DNA from: Algoriphagus machipongonensis
GTDB lineage: Bacteria; Bacteroidota; Bacteroidia; Cytophagales; Cyclobacteriaceae
NCBI RefSeq assembly: GCF_000166275.1
Contig: NZ_CM001023.1
Location: 3,971,001 to 4,035,000, forward strand
Direction: 5' to 3'
DNA length: 64,000 nucleotides
Within the stretch, counting starts at the first letter, position 1, and each line of letters starts with the position of its first letter. Below the pieces are notes generated by a model. That model made no database searches. It was given only the letters and a program-made list of their open reading frames with translations, and was not told the origin of the DNA. Below are positions 27,344 through 35,997 of the stretch, piece by piece. The translations under genes and the position numbers were made by a program.

Positions 27344-28254
27344 GCAATCATACATCGAGCACTTCCACCTCCTAGTTTTTCTATGGTTGGGATTTGTGGA
27401 CTGATGATAGTAGTATATTTTTCAATTAATTGAATTTGTCCTGGATTGAGGGAATCATAGGCCGTTTGAGACATAATGGTGAATTTTTCTCCCCCATCAT
27501 TACTTAATTCCAGCATGTTTCCTGCAAAATTAAACTTTTGCTTCGGGGTAATTGGGATCACTTTTTTACCATTATTAGTCAAAGTCCTTTGAACCAATTG
27601 CTTTTCTGAGGCTTTGGGAATACTATCCAAACAAACCACAGCCAGATCACGCCCAATATGCATCATCACATTCGTATGATAAATAGGACTTTGAACACCT
27701 TCTATTTCCTGCACTGAATGAAATCCAACCACCTTGTAATCGAGTAACTCAGCCACATATTGCAGAGGAAAAGGATGTGTTCTCTCGGAGTAACAGGCAA
27801 ATATCGTTTTGCTTTCATGATCCATAACCATGCTTCCCGTTCCCTCTAGATATTGACCGTCATTTTCAAAAAAGCTTAAATCTAAAATATCAGAAACCTG
27901 ATATCCTTTATGCATCAACATCTCTATCAGATCCTTACGTCGCTCCAACCTTCGGTTAGGAGAAAACATGGGGTACATAATCAACTTTCCATCTGAATGA
28001 GTACTGAACCAGTTATTAGGAAAAACAGCATCTGTTTTCACTGGGTTCTCAGTATCTTCTACCACTTCCACATTCACTCTCTGGTCCCTTAAAAGCGCCA
28101 CAAAACCATCAAACTCTTTTCTCGCCAACTCTTGAATCTCTTTTCCGCTTCTATCGTCCATCTGCTGATAAAAGTTATTTGCAGCAGTCTCCGTATTGAA
28201 GCCAAAATTGGCAGGTCTTACCATCAGAATGTTTGGGGAAGTTTGCATAGGCAT
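27319..28254 (-). CDS. ctlX: Citrulline-utilization hydrolase CtlX (amidinotransferase/DDAH fold)
   Basis: 311 residues. ILMVRPANFGFNTETAANNFYQ at the start, FPNNWFSTH, IYHTNVMMHIG with the catalytic His, and GGGSARCMIAEIF with the catalytic Cys near the end are the hallmarks of this guanidine-modifying family. It is related to arginine deiminase and dimethylarginine hydrolase; CtlX is reported to act on citrulline. Cytosolic. Its ATG overlaps the stop of the upstream gene (TAATG), so they form an operon. Two near starts exist (28254 and 28248). Substrate here is inferred from family. Confidence 0.9.
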   Translation of the reverse strand: MPMQTSPNILMVRPANFGFNTETAANNFYQQMDDRSGKEIQELARKEFDGFVALLRDQRVNVEVVEDTENPVKTDAVFPNNWFSTHSDGKLIMYPMFSPNRRLERRKDLIEMLMHKGYQVSDILDLSFFENDGQYLEGTGSMVMDHESKTIFACYSERTHPFPLQYVAELLDYKVVGFHSVQEIEGVQSPIYHTNVMMHIGRDLAVVCLDSIPKASEKQLVQRTLTNNGKKVIPITPKQKFNFAGNMLELSNDGGEKFTIMSQTAYDSLNPGQIQLIEKYTTIISPQIPTIEKLGGGSARCMIAEIFLPKK

Positions 28255-29120
28255 TAGTCTTTTGTAAAACGATAAAGAATAGGCTCCACCTCAAACCGCA
28301 CCTCACTGACCGTGTAAAAAGCGTCCCCTTTCATAGTAAAACCAATAGCCTCGCCTTGTGGTTCAGGAACATAAGGCAACCGAACAGGTTTTCGGGAAAG
28401 AGTTTGAATCACAGACTCTCCTTCTTTTACCTGCCAATAATAGATTTCAAGGTAATTTTTAATGACTATTTGCTTCCCATCTTTTGAGATATCCCCAGCC
28501 ACAGCACTTGTAATAGGCAGTTTCATTACTTCTTCTAACTCTGCTTCCTTCTCCTCAAATTTGGAGGCCGGCAGCCGAAAAAGGGTATTCATTTTATCTC
28601 TCTTAGAAAGAATTAAAATATCACCAGTCAATGGATCAATCATCAGTGTTTCTGCATCCATTGGCCCATCGGGATAGGTTAGCTTAATTTTTTCTACCGA
28701 AACTTCCACCTCTTTTTTTATCTGTTCAGGCTCTGGAAATCTGTAAAGAATTATCTCATCTCGCTTCGCCGAATTGTCTCCAATATCCCCTACATAAATA
28801 GTGGCTTGACCATCTTTCCCGGGGCCTACAGCGATATCTTCCCAATCTTGATTATTGGCCCCCTTCAATTTAACCTCCCCTATTTCATTGCCTAATGAAT
28901 CTAAAACATAAACTATCGATTTTCCTCCACTATCATTGTGAACGTAGATGAATTCTGGGTGGATCTGACCAAAGGCCAAACCACTAATTTCATTGAGTGT
29001 TTTTGACTCCACGGTATTAATGGATATGCCCTCTCCATAAATGGAAACAACAGGAAAATCCTGAGCAGTAGCTGCCCTTAAACAAAAAACACCGAATAGT
29101 AATAGCCCTAATTTTTTCAT
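28254..29120 (-). CDS. Exported beta-propeller-like protein upstream of ctlX
   Basis: 288 residues from the ATG at 29120, where a signal peptide MKKLGLLLFGVFCLRAATAQ begins; a longer frame from 29156 would bury it. Repeats such as LNEISGLAFGQIHPEFIYVHNDSGG, NNQDWEDIAVGPGKDGQATIYVGDIGDNSAKRDEI and PMDAETLMIDPLTGDILILSKRD look like propeller blades (SdiA-regulated/SMP-30-like). Predicted periplasmic. Function unknown; the overlap with ctlX suggests co-expression but not necessarily a shared pathway. Confidence 0.75.
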   Translation of the reverse strand: MKKLGLLLFGVFCLRAATAQDFPVVSIYGEGISINTVESKTLNEISGLAFGQIHPEFIYVHNDSGGKSIVYVLDSLGNEIGEVKLKGANNQDWEDIAVGPGKDGQATIYVGDIGDNSAKRDEIILYRFPEPEQIKKEVEVSVEKIKLTYPDGPMDAETLMIDPLTGDILILSKRDKMNTLFRLPASKFEEKEAELEEVMKLPITSAVAGDISKDGKQIVIKNYLEIYYWQVKEGESVIQTLSRKPVRLPYVPEPQGEAIGFTMKGDAFYTVSEVRFEVEPILYRFTKD

Positions 29121-29300
29121 ATTTGAATTAAAGAGCCCTAAAATAGACAAAATCATTCAGCCTATTACAGGCTTCATCATTTGGTAAATTAAATAGGGAT
29201 AACATCAAAAATAGATAACGTTCAGAAATCTATTTCGAATGTGAAAAATTTACGTTCTCTCCACAAACAGAAAAACTACTGAGCCTCAAAACCTATCTTC

Positions 29301-31583
29301 TCACACCTTGAACGGCAATTTATAGATTCTTTGTCCATTCATTTGGTACATGGCATTCGCCAATGCAGGGATAAATGGCGGCACAGGCGGTTCTCCCACA
29401 CCTGTCGGTTTGATTTGACTTTCTATGATATGAACATTGATTTTTTTCGGAGAAGCAGGCATTCTAATAATCTGATAGGTATCAAAATTATTTTGCTGAA
29501 CCTGACCGTTTTCAAAGGTGATCTCCGAAGTAGTGGCCAAACTCGTGGCAAATTGGGAACCTCCTTCAAATTGTGAGCGAATCCGGTCTGTATTTACTGC
29601 TACCCCACAATCCACTACATAGTGCACCTCAGGAATACTGATTTTACCATCATCTCCTTTTTCTAAGACTACCACACATCCAACATAGGTCAGAAAGCTT
29701 TTATGGGCAGCAAAACCCATGATTTTACCTGCTGCTTTGTTGGCTGACCAATTGGATTTTTCTTTTAAGGTCTGGATGACATTTTTCATCCTCCCTGTAT
29801 TCCAAGGAAAGTCGGCTATGTTTTCTCCATAATTCTCATATTGACCTTCCACCATTTCTGATTGAAAAGTGATGTCTCTGTCTGCCCCCAAAAGTTCTAT
29901 TGCATTATCGAAAGGGTCTTTACCTCTTGCTTCCGCTATTTCATCCATCATAGTATGAATAGCAAAAGCATGGTGAATATTACTTACAGACCTTAACCAC
30001 CCCACACGGGTATTTCCGGTAGATTCATGCGATTCAATTCGGATATTTGGCACATCAAATGGAAAGTCAACACAACCTAGGCCCATTTCACCACCCGAAG
30101 GGTGCAATTCTTCTTTGCTACTGGTAGAACCGATTGCAGGAAATACAGTATGGTGATTCCAACCGGTCAACCCCCCATTGGAATCCAGAGTCGCAATAAT
30201 TCTTTGAGCACTATGAGAATGAAAAAAGTCAAAATGAAGATCATCCTCTCTTGTCCACTGTACCCGTACCGGGGCATTTACAGCTTTGGAAATCAAGGCG
30301 GCTTCCACCACAAAATCAGGCTTGGATTTTCTTCCAAATCCTCCTCCCAATAAGGTCACATTTACTTTTACATTTGCCACATCCGAACCTATTGCTGCGG
30401 CAACAGCCCCTCTGGCCCATTGTGGGTGCTGGCTAGGTGCCCACACCTCACATGATCCATCTGCTTTTACATGAGCTATAGCTGCTGGGGGTTCGATGGT
30501 GGCATGAGCGTAAAATGGAGCTTCAAAGGTCCTTTCAATTTTCCTTGCTGCTGTACGGTTAACTGCATCAAAGTCCCCTCTTACTCTTCTTGGTTTTCCA
30601 TTGCTTCGGGTGCTTTGAAGCATGTCCGCAAGTTGCTCAGCAGAGTTATAATTTTGATTCTCTCCGAGATCCCATTCTATTTCCAATACTTCTCGTCCCT
30701 TCATGGCTGACCAAGTATTTTCAGCCACTACAGCAACCCCTTCCAATGCCTTATCCAACCCTGGAGGGTTACCAGAACCTTCAATCTTCACGACTTGAAC
30801 AACTCCTGGAACAGCCAATGCTTTCTCATCATTATAAGAAATAATTTTTGCCCCAATTACAGGTGATCTCTTAATAACGGCAATTTTCATATTGGGGAGA
30901 TCCACATCCGCTCCAAAAACAGCCTTTCCAATAGTTATATTCTTTAAATCATAAATGGGAACATCTTTTCCTATGAGATTGTAGCCAGAAAATTCTCGCA
31001 ACTTCACACTTTCCGCTGCTGGAACAGGCATGTCTTTCAGCTTTCCAATCAAATCCCCGAAACTGACACTTTTACCTCCGGAATGTTTAACCATACCGTC
31101 TTTGGAATCACATTCCCCTTCATCGACTCCCCAGTCCGCTGCTGCTGCTGCAATCAACATTTGTCTGGCGGTAGCTCCAGCTTTCCTCATGGGTTCATAA
31201 AACATTCTGACAGAGAAGGAACCATCTGTGTTCTGATTCCCATATTTTTCTTCATCACCTTCTGCCTGAACAATTTTTATTTTTGACCAATCAGCTCCTA
31301 ATTCATCTGCTAAAATCTGTGGTAGAGTGGTACGAATACCTGTCCCCATCTCAGATCTATGCGCAACCAAGGTCACTTGATTGTCAGAATTGATGCTTAT
31401 GTAAACATTAGGTGCAAAAGTGATGGTTTCTCCTTTCGGTCCAGCACATTGAAAATTCACACCAAGGATCAGCCCTCCTGTAGCAAGAGAGCCCAATTTT
31501 AAAAAATCTCTTCTGGATGGAACAAAGACTTGACTTTGATCCTTACCCTTGAGTTTTTTTAGGAATGGAAGATTTGGAAGCAT
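29301..31583 (-). CDS. Molybdopterin-binding subunit of a xanthine dehydrogenase/isoquinoline oxidoreductase-type enzyme
   Basis: 760 residues. A Tat-type leader (SRRDFLKLGSLATGGLILGVNFQC) points to export, with a possible lipid anchor at Cys. The aldehyde oxidase/xanthine dehydrogenase fold is seen in SDNQVTLVAHRSEMGTGIRTTLPQILADEL, LPNMKIAVIKRSPVIGAK, FGRKSKPDFVVEAALISK and GVGEPPVPPFIPALANA. It is the large subunit of a periplasmic molybdenum hydroxylase acting on N-heterocycles or aldehydes, paired with the 2Fe-2S subunit 28 bases upstream. No cytochrome or XdhC-type gene is nearby. Confidence 0.9.
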   Translation of the reverse strand: MLPNLPFLKKLKGKDQSQVFVPSRRDFLKLGSLATGGLILGVNFQCAGPKGETITFAPNVYISINSDNQVTLVAHRSEMGTGIRTTLPQILADELGADWSKIKIVQAEGDEEKYGNQNTDGSFSVRMFYEPMRKAGATARQMLIAAAAADWGVDEGECDSKDGMVKHSGGKSVSFGDLIGKLKDMPVPAAESVKLREFSGYNLIGKDVPIYDLKNITIGKAVFGADVDLPNMKIAVIKRSPVIGAKIISYNDEKALAVPGVVQVVKIEGSGNPPGLDKALEGVAVVAENTWSAMKGREVLEIEWDLGENQNYNSAEQLADMLQSTRSNGKPRRVRGDFDAVNRTAARKIERTFEAPFYAHATIEPPAAIAHVKADGSCEVWAPSQHPQWARGAVAAAIGSDVANVKVNVTLLGGGFGRKSKPDFVVEAALISKAVNAPVRVQWTREDDLHFDFFHSHSAQRIIATLDSNGGLTGWNHHTVFPAIGSTSSKEELHPSGGEMGLGCVDFPFDVPNIRIESHESTGNTRVGWLRSVSNIHHAFAIHTMMDEIAEARGKDPFDNAIELLGADRDITFQSEMVEGQYENYGENIADFPWNTGRMKNVIQTLKEKSNWSANKAAGKIMGFAAHKSFLTYVGCVVVLEKGDDGKISIPEVHYVVDCGVAVNTDRIRSQFEGGSQFATSLATTSEITFENGQVQQNNFDTYQIIRMPASPKKINVHIIESQIKPTGVGEPPVPPFIPALANAMYQMNGQRIYKLPFKV

Positions 31584-31610
31584 GGGTTTATGTTTTAATG
31601 GGAGAAAATA

Positions 31611-32066
31611 TTAGGAATTTGATGCGGTAAGAATAGCCTCTTTGATTCGATTATATGTACCACATCGACAAAGGTTTCCAGCCATTGCTTCCTCAATCTC
31701 TTCTTCACTAGGATTAGAATTTGAATTCAATAATGCTGCGGCATTCATTATTTGACCAGACTGGCAGTAGCCACATTGAGGCACAATATGCTTAACCCAA
31801 GCTTTTTGAACGGGATGATCTCCATTTTCAGAAAGCCCCTCAATGGTAGTGATTTTACCTTCACCAACAGCTGAAACCTGCAAAGAGCAGGACCTTACGG
31901 CAACTCCATCCAAATGAACAGTGCATGCTCCACAAAATGACTGGCCACATCCAAACTTTGTACCTTTCATTCCTAGTAGGTCTCGGATTACCCATAGAAG
32001 CGGCATATCCTCCATGGCATCCACCTCCTTAATTTCACCATTAATATTCAGGTTGTACGTAGGCAT
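31611..32066 (-). CDS. 2Fe-2S subunit of the molybdenum hydroxylase
   Basis: 151 residues. First cluster CGQSFCGACTVHLDGVAVRSC (C-x4-CxxC, last Cys 11 on), second cluster CGYCQSGQ...LCRCGTY, the usual CoxS/IorA plan. No signal peptide of its own, so it would be exported folded together with its Tat-tagged partner. Transcribed with the large subunit. Confidence 0.93.
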   Translation of the reverse strand: MPTYNLNINGEIKEVDAMEDMPLLWVIRDLLGMKGTKFGCGQSFCGACTVHLDGVAVRSCSLQVSAVGEGKITTIEGLSENGDHPVQKAWVKHIVPQCGYCQSGQIMNAAALLNSNSNPSEEEIEEAMAGNLCRCGTYNRIKEAILTASNS

Positions 32067-32115
32067 ATTTTTATGATTTAGGGTTTATTCTTTATATAAG
32101 TTACATCTAGAAAAT

Positions 32116-33405
32116 TCAAGCTCCAATTAAATTCCATTTTTCACGATAAGGTCGGAAGAGCAATTGATTTGCTTCTTCACTATTCTTAAAAAGTTCTTTC
32201 TTAGAATCCCATTTAAGCTCCACTTTTAGTTTATAAGAAATCAAAGCCAGATGCATGGGCATGGTCATTTTTCTGGCATACTCAAGATAGGACTCCGGCT
32301 GAGTTCTTGACTTAATCGCATCGATAAAGTTCTGCTGATGGCCCGGAGAACGTGCAATACTCTTTGGGATTTCCGGAATATCTTCCATCACTTTCCCATC
32401 AATTCGAATCTCCCTACTAGAATAATCACAAATAAGAGTTCCTTTACTTCCTTCAAAATAAGCTCCAATATGTCTATCAGCTGCACCTGGCACATTTGGA
32501 GGTACAGAGGTCCAGTGAAGATTTAATCTCTTGAACTTAAAATCTACATCAATCCATTTGGGAGTATCCCCTACCCCATCTGACTCCTCTCCCACCGCAG
32601 AGATCTTTTTCAAACCCGAGGGATTCATAGACCACCAGACGATATCCGCGATATGACACCAGAAATCTTGAAACACCCCTCCCGAATATTCCAAAAAATA
32701 CCTGTAGCTGAAATGGCATTTTTCAGGTGCATAGTCGGATAAGGGAGCGGGCCCCAACCACATATCCCAATCAAGGTGTGATGGAGGAGTTTGGTAACTC
32801 AACTTTTCAATCAATGGCGGTTCGCCCGTTTTCCAAAGTCTTACCGTTTTTATTTTACCCAATACTCCAGATTGAATAATTTCTGCAACCCGATGATAAT
32901 TATCCCCAGCATGAATTTGAGTTCCTAATTGAAAAATTCTTCCTGTTTCTTGTTGGGATTGGAGCATTAGTTTTCCTTCCCTTTGAGAATAAGAAAGAGG
33001 TTTTTCACTATACACATCTTTTCCTGCTTGAAAAGCCAATATTGCAATCTGAGCATGCCAATGATCGGGTGTGGCAATAGTCACAGCATCTATCTCTTTA
33101 TTTTCGAGTACTTTTCGGAAATCAGAATAGATTTTAGCCTTAGTTTCTGGATGTATTTCCTTCAATTTCGATAAGGCGATTTCCGCATGCTCTTGGTCTA
33201 CATCACATATTCCGACCACTTCAACATCTGAAAGATTTGCAAACCAATTTAAGTGGTTTAACCCCATCCCTCCCAATCCTATATGTGCAACCCTAACTCT
33301 GTCAGAAGCTGCTGCTTTGACTCCTTGAAAGGGAAGAAACTGAAGCCCTAGGGTAGTGAGAGCAGAATACTTGACAAATTTTCTTCTATTCATGTGGAGA
33401 TTCAT
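32116..33405 (-). CDS. Gfo/Idh/MocA-family oxidoreductase with a Tat leader
   Basis: 429 residues, or 425 from an ATG at 33393. NRRKFVKYSALTTLGLQFLPF is a twin-arginine-like leader, unusual for NAD(P) enzymes but common in Bacteroidota members. The Rossmann part is VRVAHIGLGGMGLNHLNWF, then DAVTIATPDHWHAQIAILAFQAGKDVYSEKPLSY with the EKP motif. Acts on sugars or related polyols; exact substrate unknown. It stands upstream of the molybdenum hydroxylase genes with a 49-base gap, so may share their transcript. Confidence 0.88.
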   Translation of the reverse strand: MNLHMNRRKFVKYSALTTLGLQFLPFQGVKAAASDRVRVAHIGLGGMGLNHLNWFANLSDVEVVGICDVDQEHAEIALSKLKEIHPETKAKIYSDFRKVLENKEIDAVTIATPDHWHAQIAILAFQAGKDVYSEKPLSYSQREGKLMLQSQQETGRIFQLGTQIHAGDNYHRVAEIIQSGVLGKIKTVRLWKTGEPPLIEKLSYQTPPSHLDWDMWLGPAPLSDYAPEKCHFSYRYFLEYSGGVFQDFWCHIADIVWWSMNPSGLKKISAVGEESDGVGDTPKWIDVDFKFKRLNLHWTSVPPNVPGAADRHIGAYFEGSKGTLICDYSSREIRIDGKVMEDIPEIPKSIARSPGHQQNFIDAIKSRTQPESYLEYARKMTMPMHLALISYKLKVELKWDSKKELFKNSEEANQLLFRPYREKWNLIGA

Positions 33406-33572
33406 ATGCTTAGGTTATTGGGTTTAAAAAATTTGAAAAATAAATTAATAAAAGCATTCTATATTCAGTGAAGAAATTAACAAAACATTCGGGTTTTTCA
33501 TCTTTTTTGAAAAAATAAGTCTCTGATTTTTAAGCAGGAATGTATTAAGGCAAAAGATTTTTTTGGCTGGGG

Positions 33573-33604
33573 TTTGGATTAAAAGATTCAGCCTCCTACA
33601 TTTG
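33573..33604 (+). promoter_or_regulatory. Bacteroidota-type promoter of tRNA-Asn
   Basis: TTTG at 33573 and TACATTTG at 33597 with 20 bases between match the TTTG-N19-21-TAnnTTTG promoter of this phylum. It ends about 40 bases before the tRNA. Confidence 0.8.
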
Positions 33605-33644
33605 CAACACCAATTCGGAAAACGCTCCGAATGAAACACAAAAT

Positions 33645-33718
33645 TCCTTCTTAGCTCAGTTGGTTAGAGCATCTGACTGTTAATCAGAGGGTCCTTGGTT
33701 CGAGCCCAAGAGAAGGAG
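33645..33718 (+). tRNA. tRNA-Asn (anticodon GTT)
   Basis: 74 nt fold: acceptor TCCTTCT / AGAAGGA with discriminator G, D arm GCTC/GAGC, anticodon stem TCTGA/TCAGA with loop CTGTTAA, T arm CTTGG-TTCGAGC-CCAAG. CCA is not encoded. The last 31 bases recur at 34084 with the element between them. Confidence 0.97.
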
Positions 33719-33720
33719 CA
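33688..33720 (+). repeat. 33-bp direct repeat, left copy (3' third of tRNA-Asn)
   Basis: From the last base of the anticodon stem through variable loop, T arm, acceptor and two bases beyond. It is identical to 34084-34116, the right copy; the GIY-YIG gene lies between. Confidence 0.95.
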
Positions 33721-33724
33721 TATA

Positions 33725-33756
33725 AAGCCTCATTTCGAAAGATCTGAGGCTTTTTT
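33725..33756 (+). terminator. Terminator between tRNA-Asn and the GIY-YIG gene
   Basis: Stem AAGCCTCA / TGAGGCTT with a loop of about 12 bases, then six T's, five bases after the tRNA repeat. It should separate tRNA transcription from the GIY-YIG gene. Confidence 0.85.
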
Positions 33757-33773
33757 GGTTTTAAAGATATGCC

Positions 33774-34067
33774 ATGGATTTTTCAGTATATATCCTATAT
33801 TCCAGGAGTTTGGACAAATTCTACATTGGATATTCAGCCAATTTCACAGCAAGGTTGGCTTATCACAACAGTACCCAAAATAAAATCTGGACGAAAAGAG
33901 GGCAGCCTTGGGAAGTTCATCTGCTAATTGATAGGCTAGAAAAACACCAAGCTTTGAAGATGGAAAAACACCTGAAAAAAATGAAGTCCAGAAATTATCT
34001 CATTAAACTAAAAGCCGATCCTTCGGCAATCGTTGCGCTGATACAAAGATTTAGGAAAAGCATCTGA
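33774..34067 (+). CDS. GIY-YIG nuclease, gene inserted between two copies of a tRNA 3' end
   Basis: 97 residues. Motif VYILYS...KFYIGYS (Tyr6, Tyr17, Gly19), Arg27 in TARLAYHN and Glu64 in LKMEKHLKKMKSRNYL are the catalytic set of the GIY-YIG (UvrC/URI-like) fold. The end of the gene, AGC ATC TGA, is itself the anticodon-stem sequence of tRNA-Asn (AGCATCTGA in 33668-33676), so the tRNA-derived copy supplies the stop codon. A terminator precedes the gene and another follows the right tRNA copy, so it looks like a self-contained unit. Small free-standing GIY-YIG proteins are widespread and their role is not well known. Confidence 0.88.
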   Translation: MDFSVYILYSRSLDKFYIGYSANFTARLAYHNSTQNKIWTKRGQPWEVHLLIDRLEKHQALKMEKHLKKMKSRNYLIKLKADPSAIVALIQRFRKSI

Positions 34068-34116
34068 TCCCGATTCATCGGGAAGGGTCCTTGGTTCGAG
34101 CCCAAGAGAAGGAGCA
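34059..34116 (+). pseudogene. Partial tRNA-Asn copy with a foreign hairpin in the anticodon arm
   Basis: AGCATCTGA (5' anticodon stem) is followed not by the anticodon loop but by a perfect 16-nt hairpin (TCCCGAT, TC, ATCGGGA; 34068-34083), then 33 bases identical to the tRNA from 33688 on. The 5' half of the tRNA is missing. Looks like the right end of an element that carries its own tRNA 3' part. Confidence 0.9.
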
Positions 34117-34146
34117 AAACCTGATACGAAAGTGTCAGGTTTTTTT
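34117..34146 (+). terminator. Terminator after the right tRNA copy
   Basis: AAACCTGA-TACGAAAG-TGTCAGGTTT and seven T's. It directly follows the 33-bp repeat, in the place held by the other terminator (33725) after the intact tRNA. The stem sequences differ. Confidence 0.85.
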
Positions 34147-34573
34147 ATGCCAACATTTTTTCTAATGATCAGAATTTCCTTAAATAATATTCAAGACAAT
34201 GCTAACACAACTGAACCGGGTAGGTATTGCTCGATCTGAAAGTTAAAAAGATTTGTATTCTTTGTCAGGCTGAGCACTGGAGCTACGGTAGTAGCGTATA
34301 TCGAAGGCTTTGGAACTATATAATAGCAAAAATTAATAATTCTAATAAGTTCTCGACTACGCTCGAACTGACATACATGATGATTTGATTTACATTTCTG
34401 AGTTCTCGACCACCTGACTACCGGACTGGAAGGAAAAGCAAAAGCCACACATTTCTTAGAAGATTTTTACCTCACTTCCTACATTACGTTTTCACTTTCC
34501 TCCCCTGCTTTCCTACAAAATCCTTATTTTTATTCATCTTAACTTTTAAGAATTACCTAACCCAGCTTCGACT
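34147..34573. other. Intergenic region with dispersed repeats
   Basis: 427 bases without a gene. Holds the second copy of the dispersed repeat (34263-34308), an inverted related piece TTCTCGACTACGCTCGAACT at about 34350-34375 and a further partial piece TTCTCGACCACCTGACTACC near 34402. These are mosaics of the Bacteroidota TGTCAGTTCGAGC...TCGAGAA type. Confidence 0.6.
34263..34308 (+). repeat. Dispersed intergenic repeat, copy 2
   Basis: TGTCAGGCTGAGCACTGGAG...CGTATATCGAAGGC; same ends as 1729-1774 with a different middle (CTACGGTAGTAG). Confidence 0.7.
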
Positions 34574-35014
34574 ATGAAAAAATCACTTTTATGCCTCATA
34601 ACACTTACTCTCATTTTTCTTGGAAATGAAACCTGTTTTAGTCAGACAATCCTTAAAAAAGAAACTATTAGCGACCTCAGTAAAACGCCCAACTACGTAT
34701 TCGGCGTAAAAGATGAAGATGGTTTCAAAAGCGCATTAACAGTATATGATACCTTCATAGAAAATGGAGTAGAGATTGAAAATTTTGAAATTGTAATGAA
34801 AGGCCCAGTCGTCAAAACGATGATGAAAGAATCTGAACTTGAAAAGTATTTTGAGAAATATCAAGGCAAGGTTCGGGTTAGTATTTGTAGTGTAGCGATG
34901 AAAAGACTTGGAGTTTCCAAAGAACAGCTTTTCCCGGGATTGGATGTCGTAGAAACATACACGATACGCATTCTTCAATTACAGGCTTTGGGCTATAATT
35001 GGATCACATACTGA
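34574..35014 (+). CDS. Exported DsrE/DsrF-like protein
   Basis: 146 residues with a signal peptide ending near CFSQ. The C-terminal half (FEIVMKGPVVKTMMKESELEKYFEKYQGKVRVSICSVAMKRLGVSKEQLFPGLDVVETYTIRILQLQALGYNWI) has the DsrE pattern: a V.G.....L section, a lone Cys before KRLGV, a LFPG..VV element and a QA.GY.YI end. Such proteins are small sulfur-trafficking or related proteins. Predicted periplasmic; the partner is unknown and no sulfur genes are adjacent. Confidence 0.75.
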   Translation: MKKSLLCLITLTLIFLGNETCFSQTILKKETISDLSKTPNYVFGVKDEDGFKSALTVYDTFIENGVEIENFEIVMKGPVVKTMMKESELEKYFEKYQGKVRVSICSVAMKRLGVSKEQLFPGLDVVETYTIRILQLQALGYNWITY

Positions 35015-35307
35015 GAAAAAAACATCACTCCGCTAAAGGTAATTCTTAGATAAAATTTAACCCGAGTTTTAAAATTTCCTGAAAAACTCCTTTTAACTTT
35101 TGAAGAATACCTATTCGGATTCCTAGGAAGCATTCCACTTTACCTGAACTATTTTATCTGACTGATTTCAAAATGAAGTCAAAATCGATGATTTGATGCT
35201 TGAAATAGCTTACAAACTGACTTTGAATATTTTCAATCTTGAAAAGCAAATTCCTTGTCTTTGAAAAAATATTTCAGACAACAAATCACACTTGATTTCA
35301 AACTCTC
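35015..35307. other. Intergenic region, nothing recognised
   Basis: 293 AT-rich bases between convergent genes. No repeat, RNA or hairpin of note was seen. Confidence 0.5.
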
Positions 35308-35997
35308 CTAGCCCAGCAACTTATTTAACTCAGCTCTATAAGTCTGCCCGATTGGGATTTCATTCCTATCAATTTTGATTCGATTACCCTCGATAGTTTG
35401 GATTTTGGCGGTATTGACCAAATAGGATTTATGGACCCTTAGGAATTTTCCTTTTGCCAATTTCTCTTCTAACTCAGAGATTTTCTCAGGGCAAATTAGC
35501 ATTCCCGATTGATGGAACACCTTGCAGTAATTCCCCAAAGCCTCCACGTAGAGAATATCCTGTAACTCTAATTGGATGTGCTTTTTATCTGATTTAAGAA
35601 AAATCCGCTCTGGTTCATCCTCTTTTTTGGAAGCTGGAGCATTTGAAGAGCACACCTTATTGATTGCCTTGATAAACCGATCCAGACTGAATGGTTTCAG
35701 CAAGTAATCGGCAATATCCAGTTCATAACCTTGGAGGGCAAACTCCTGATGAGCAGAAGTTACAATCACCTTGGGAGGGTTTGGCAGAGATTTTAAAAGC
35801 TCAAAACCTGTGAGTTTTGGCATGTTGATATCTAAAAAAATCAGATCTACCTGATTACTCCTGAAATACTCCAAAGCCTCAAATCCATTGTAGAAATTGC
35901 CCGCTTTTGCCAAAAATGAAAAGTTCTCACAATAGCCTTCAATAATACGATGCGCAATAGGCTCATCATCCAAAATCACGTAGGTTACCTGCTCCAT
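35308..35997 (-). CDS. LytTR-family response regulator
   Basis: 229 residues. Receiver domain with phospho-acceptor Asp56 (LIFLDINMP) and Lys in YLLKPF, then a LytTR DNA-binding domain (YVEALGNYCKVFHQSGML...FLRVHKSYLVNTAKIQTIEGNRIKI). It is downstream of, and overlaps by 13 bases, the histidine kinase gene, so the two are one two-component system. Probably regulates the divergent ABC transporter operon. Confidence 0.95.
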   Translation of the reverse strand: MEQVTYVILDDEPIAHRIIEGYCENFSFLAKAGNFYNGFEALEYFRSNQVDLIFLDINMPKLTGFELLKSLPNPPKVIVTSAHQEFALQGYELDIADYLLKPFSLDRFIKAINKVCSSNAPASKKEDEPERIFLKSDKKHIQLELQDILYVEALGNYCKVFHQSGMLICPEKISELEEKLAKGKFLRVHKSYLVNTAKIQTIEGNRIKIDRNEIPIGQTYRAELNKLLG

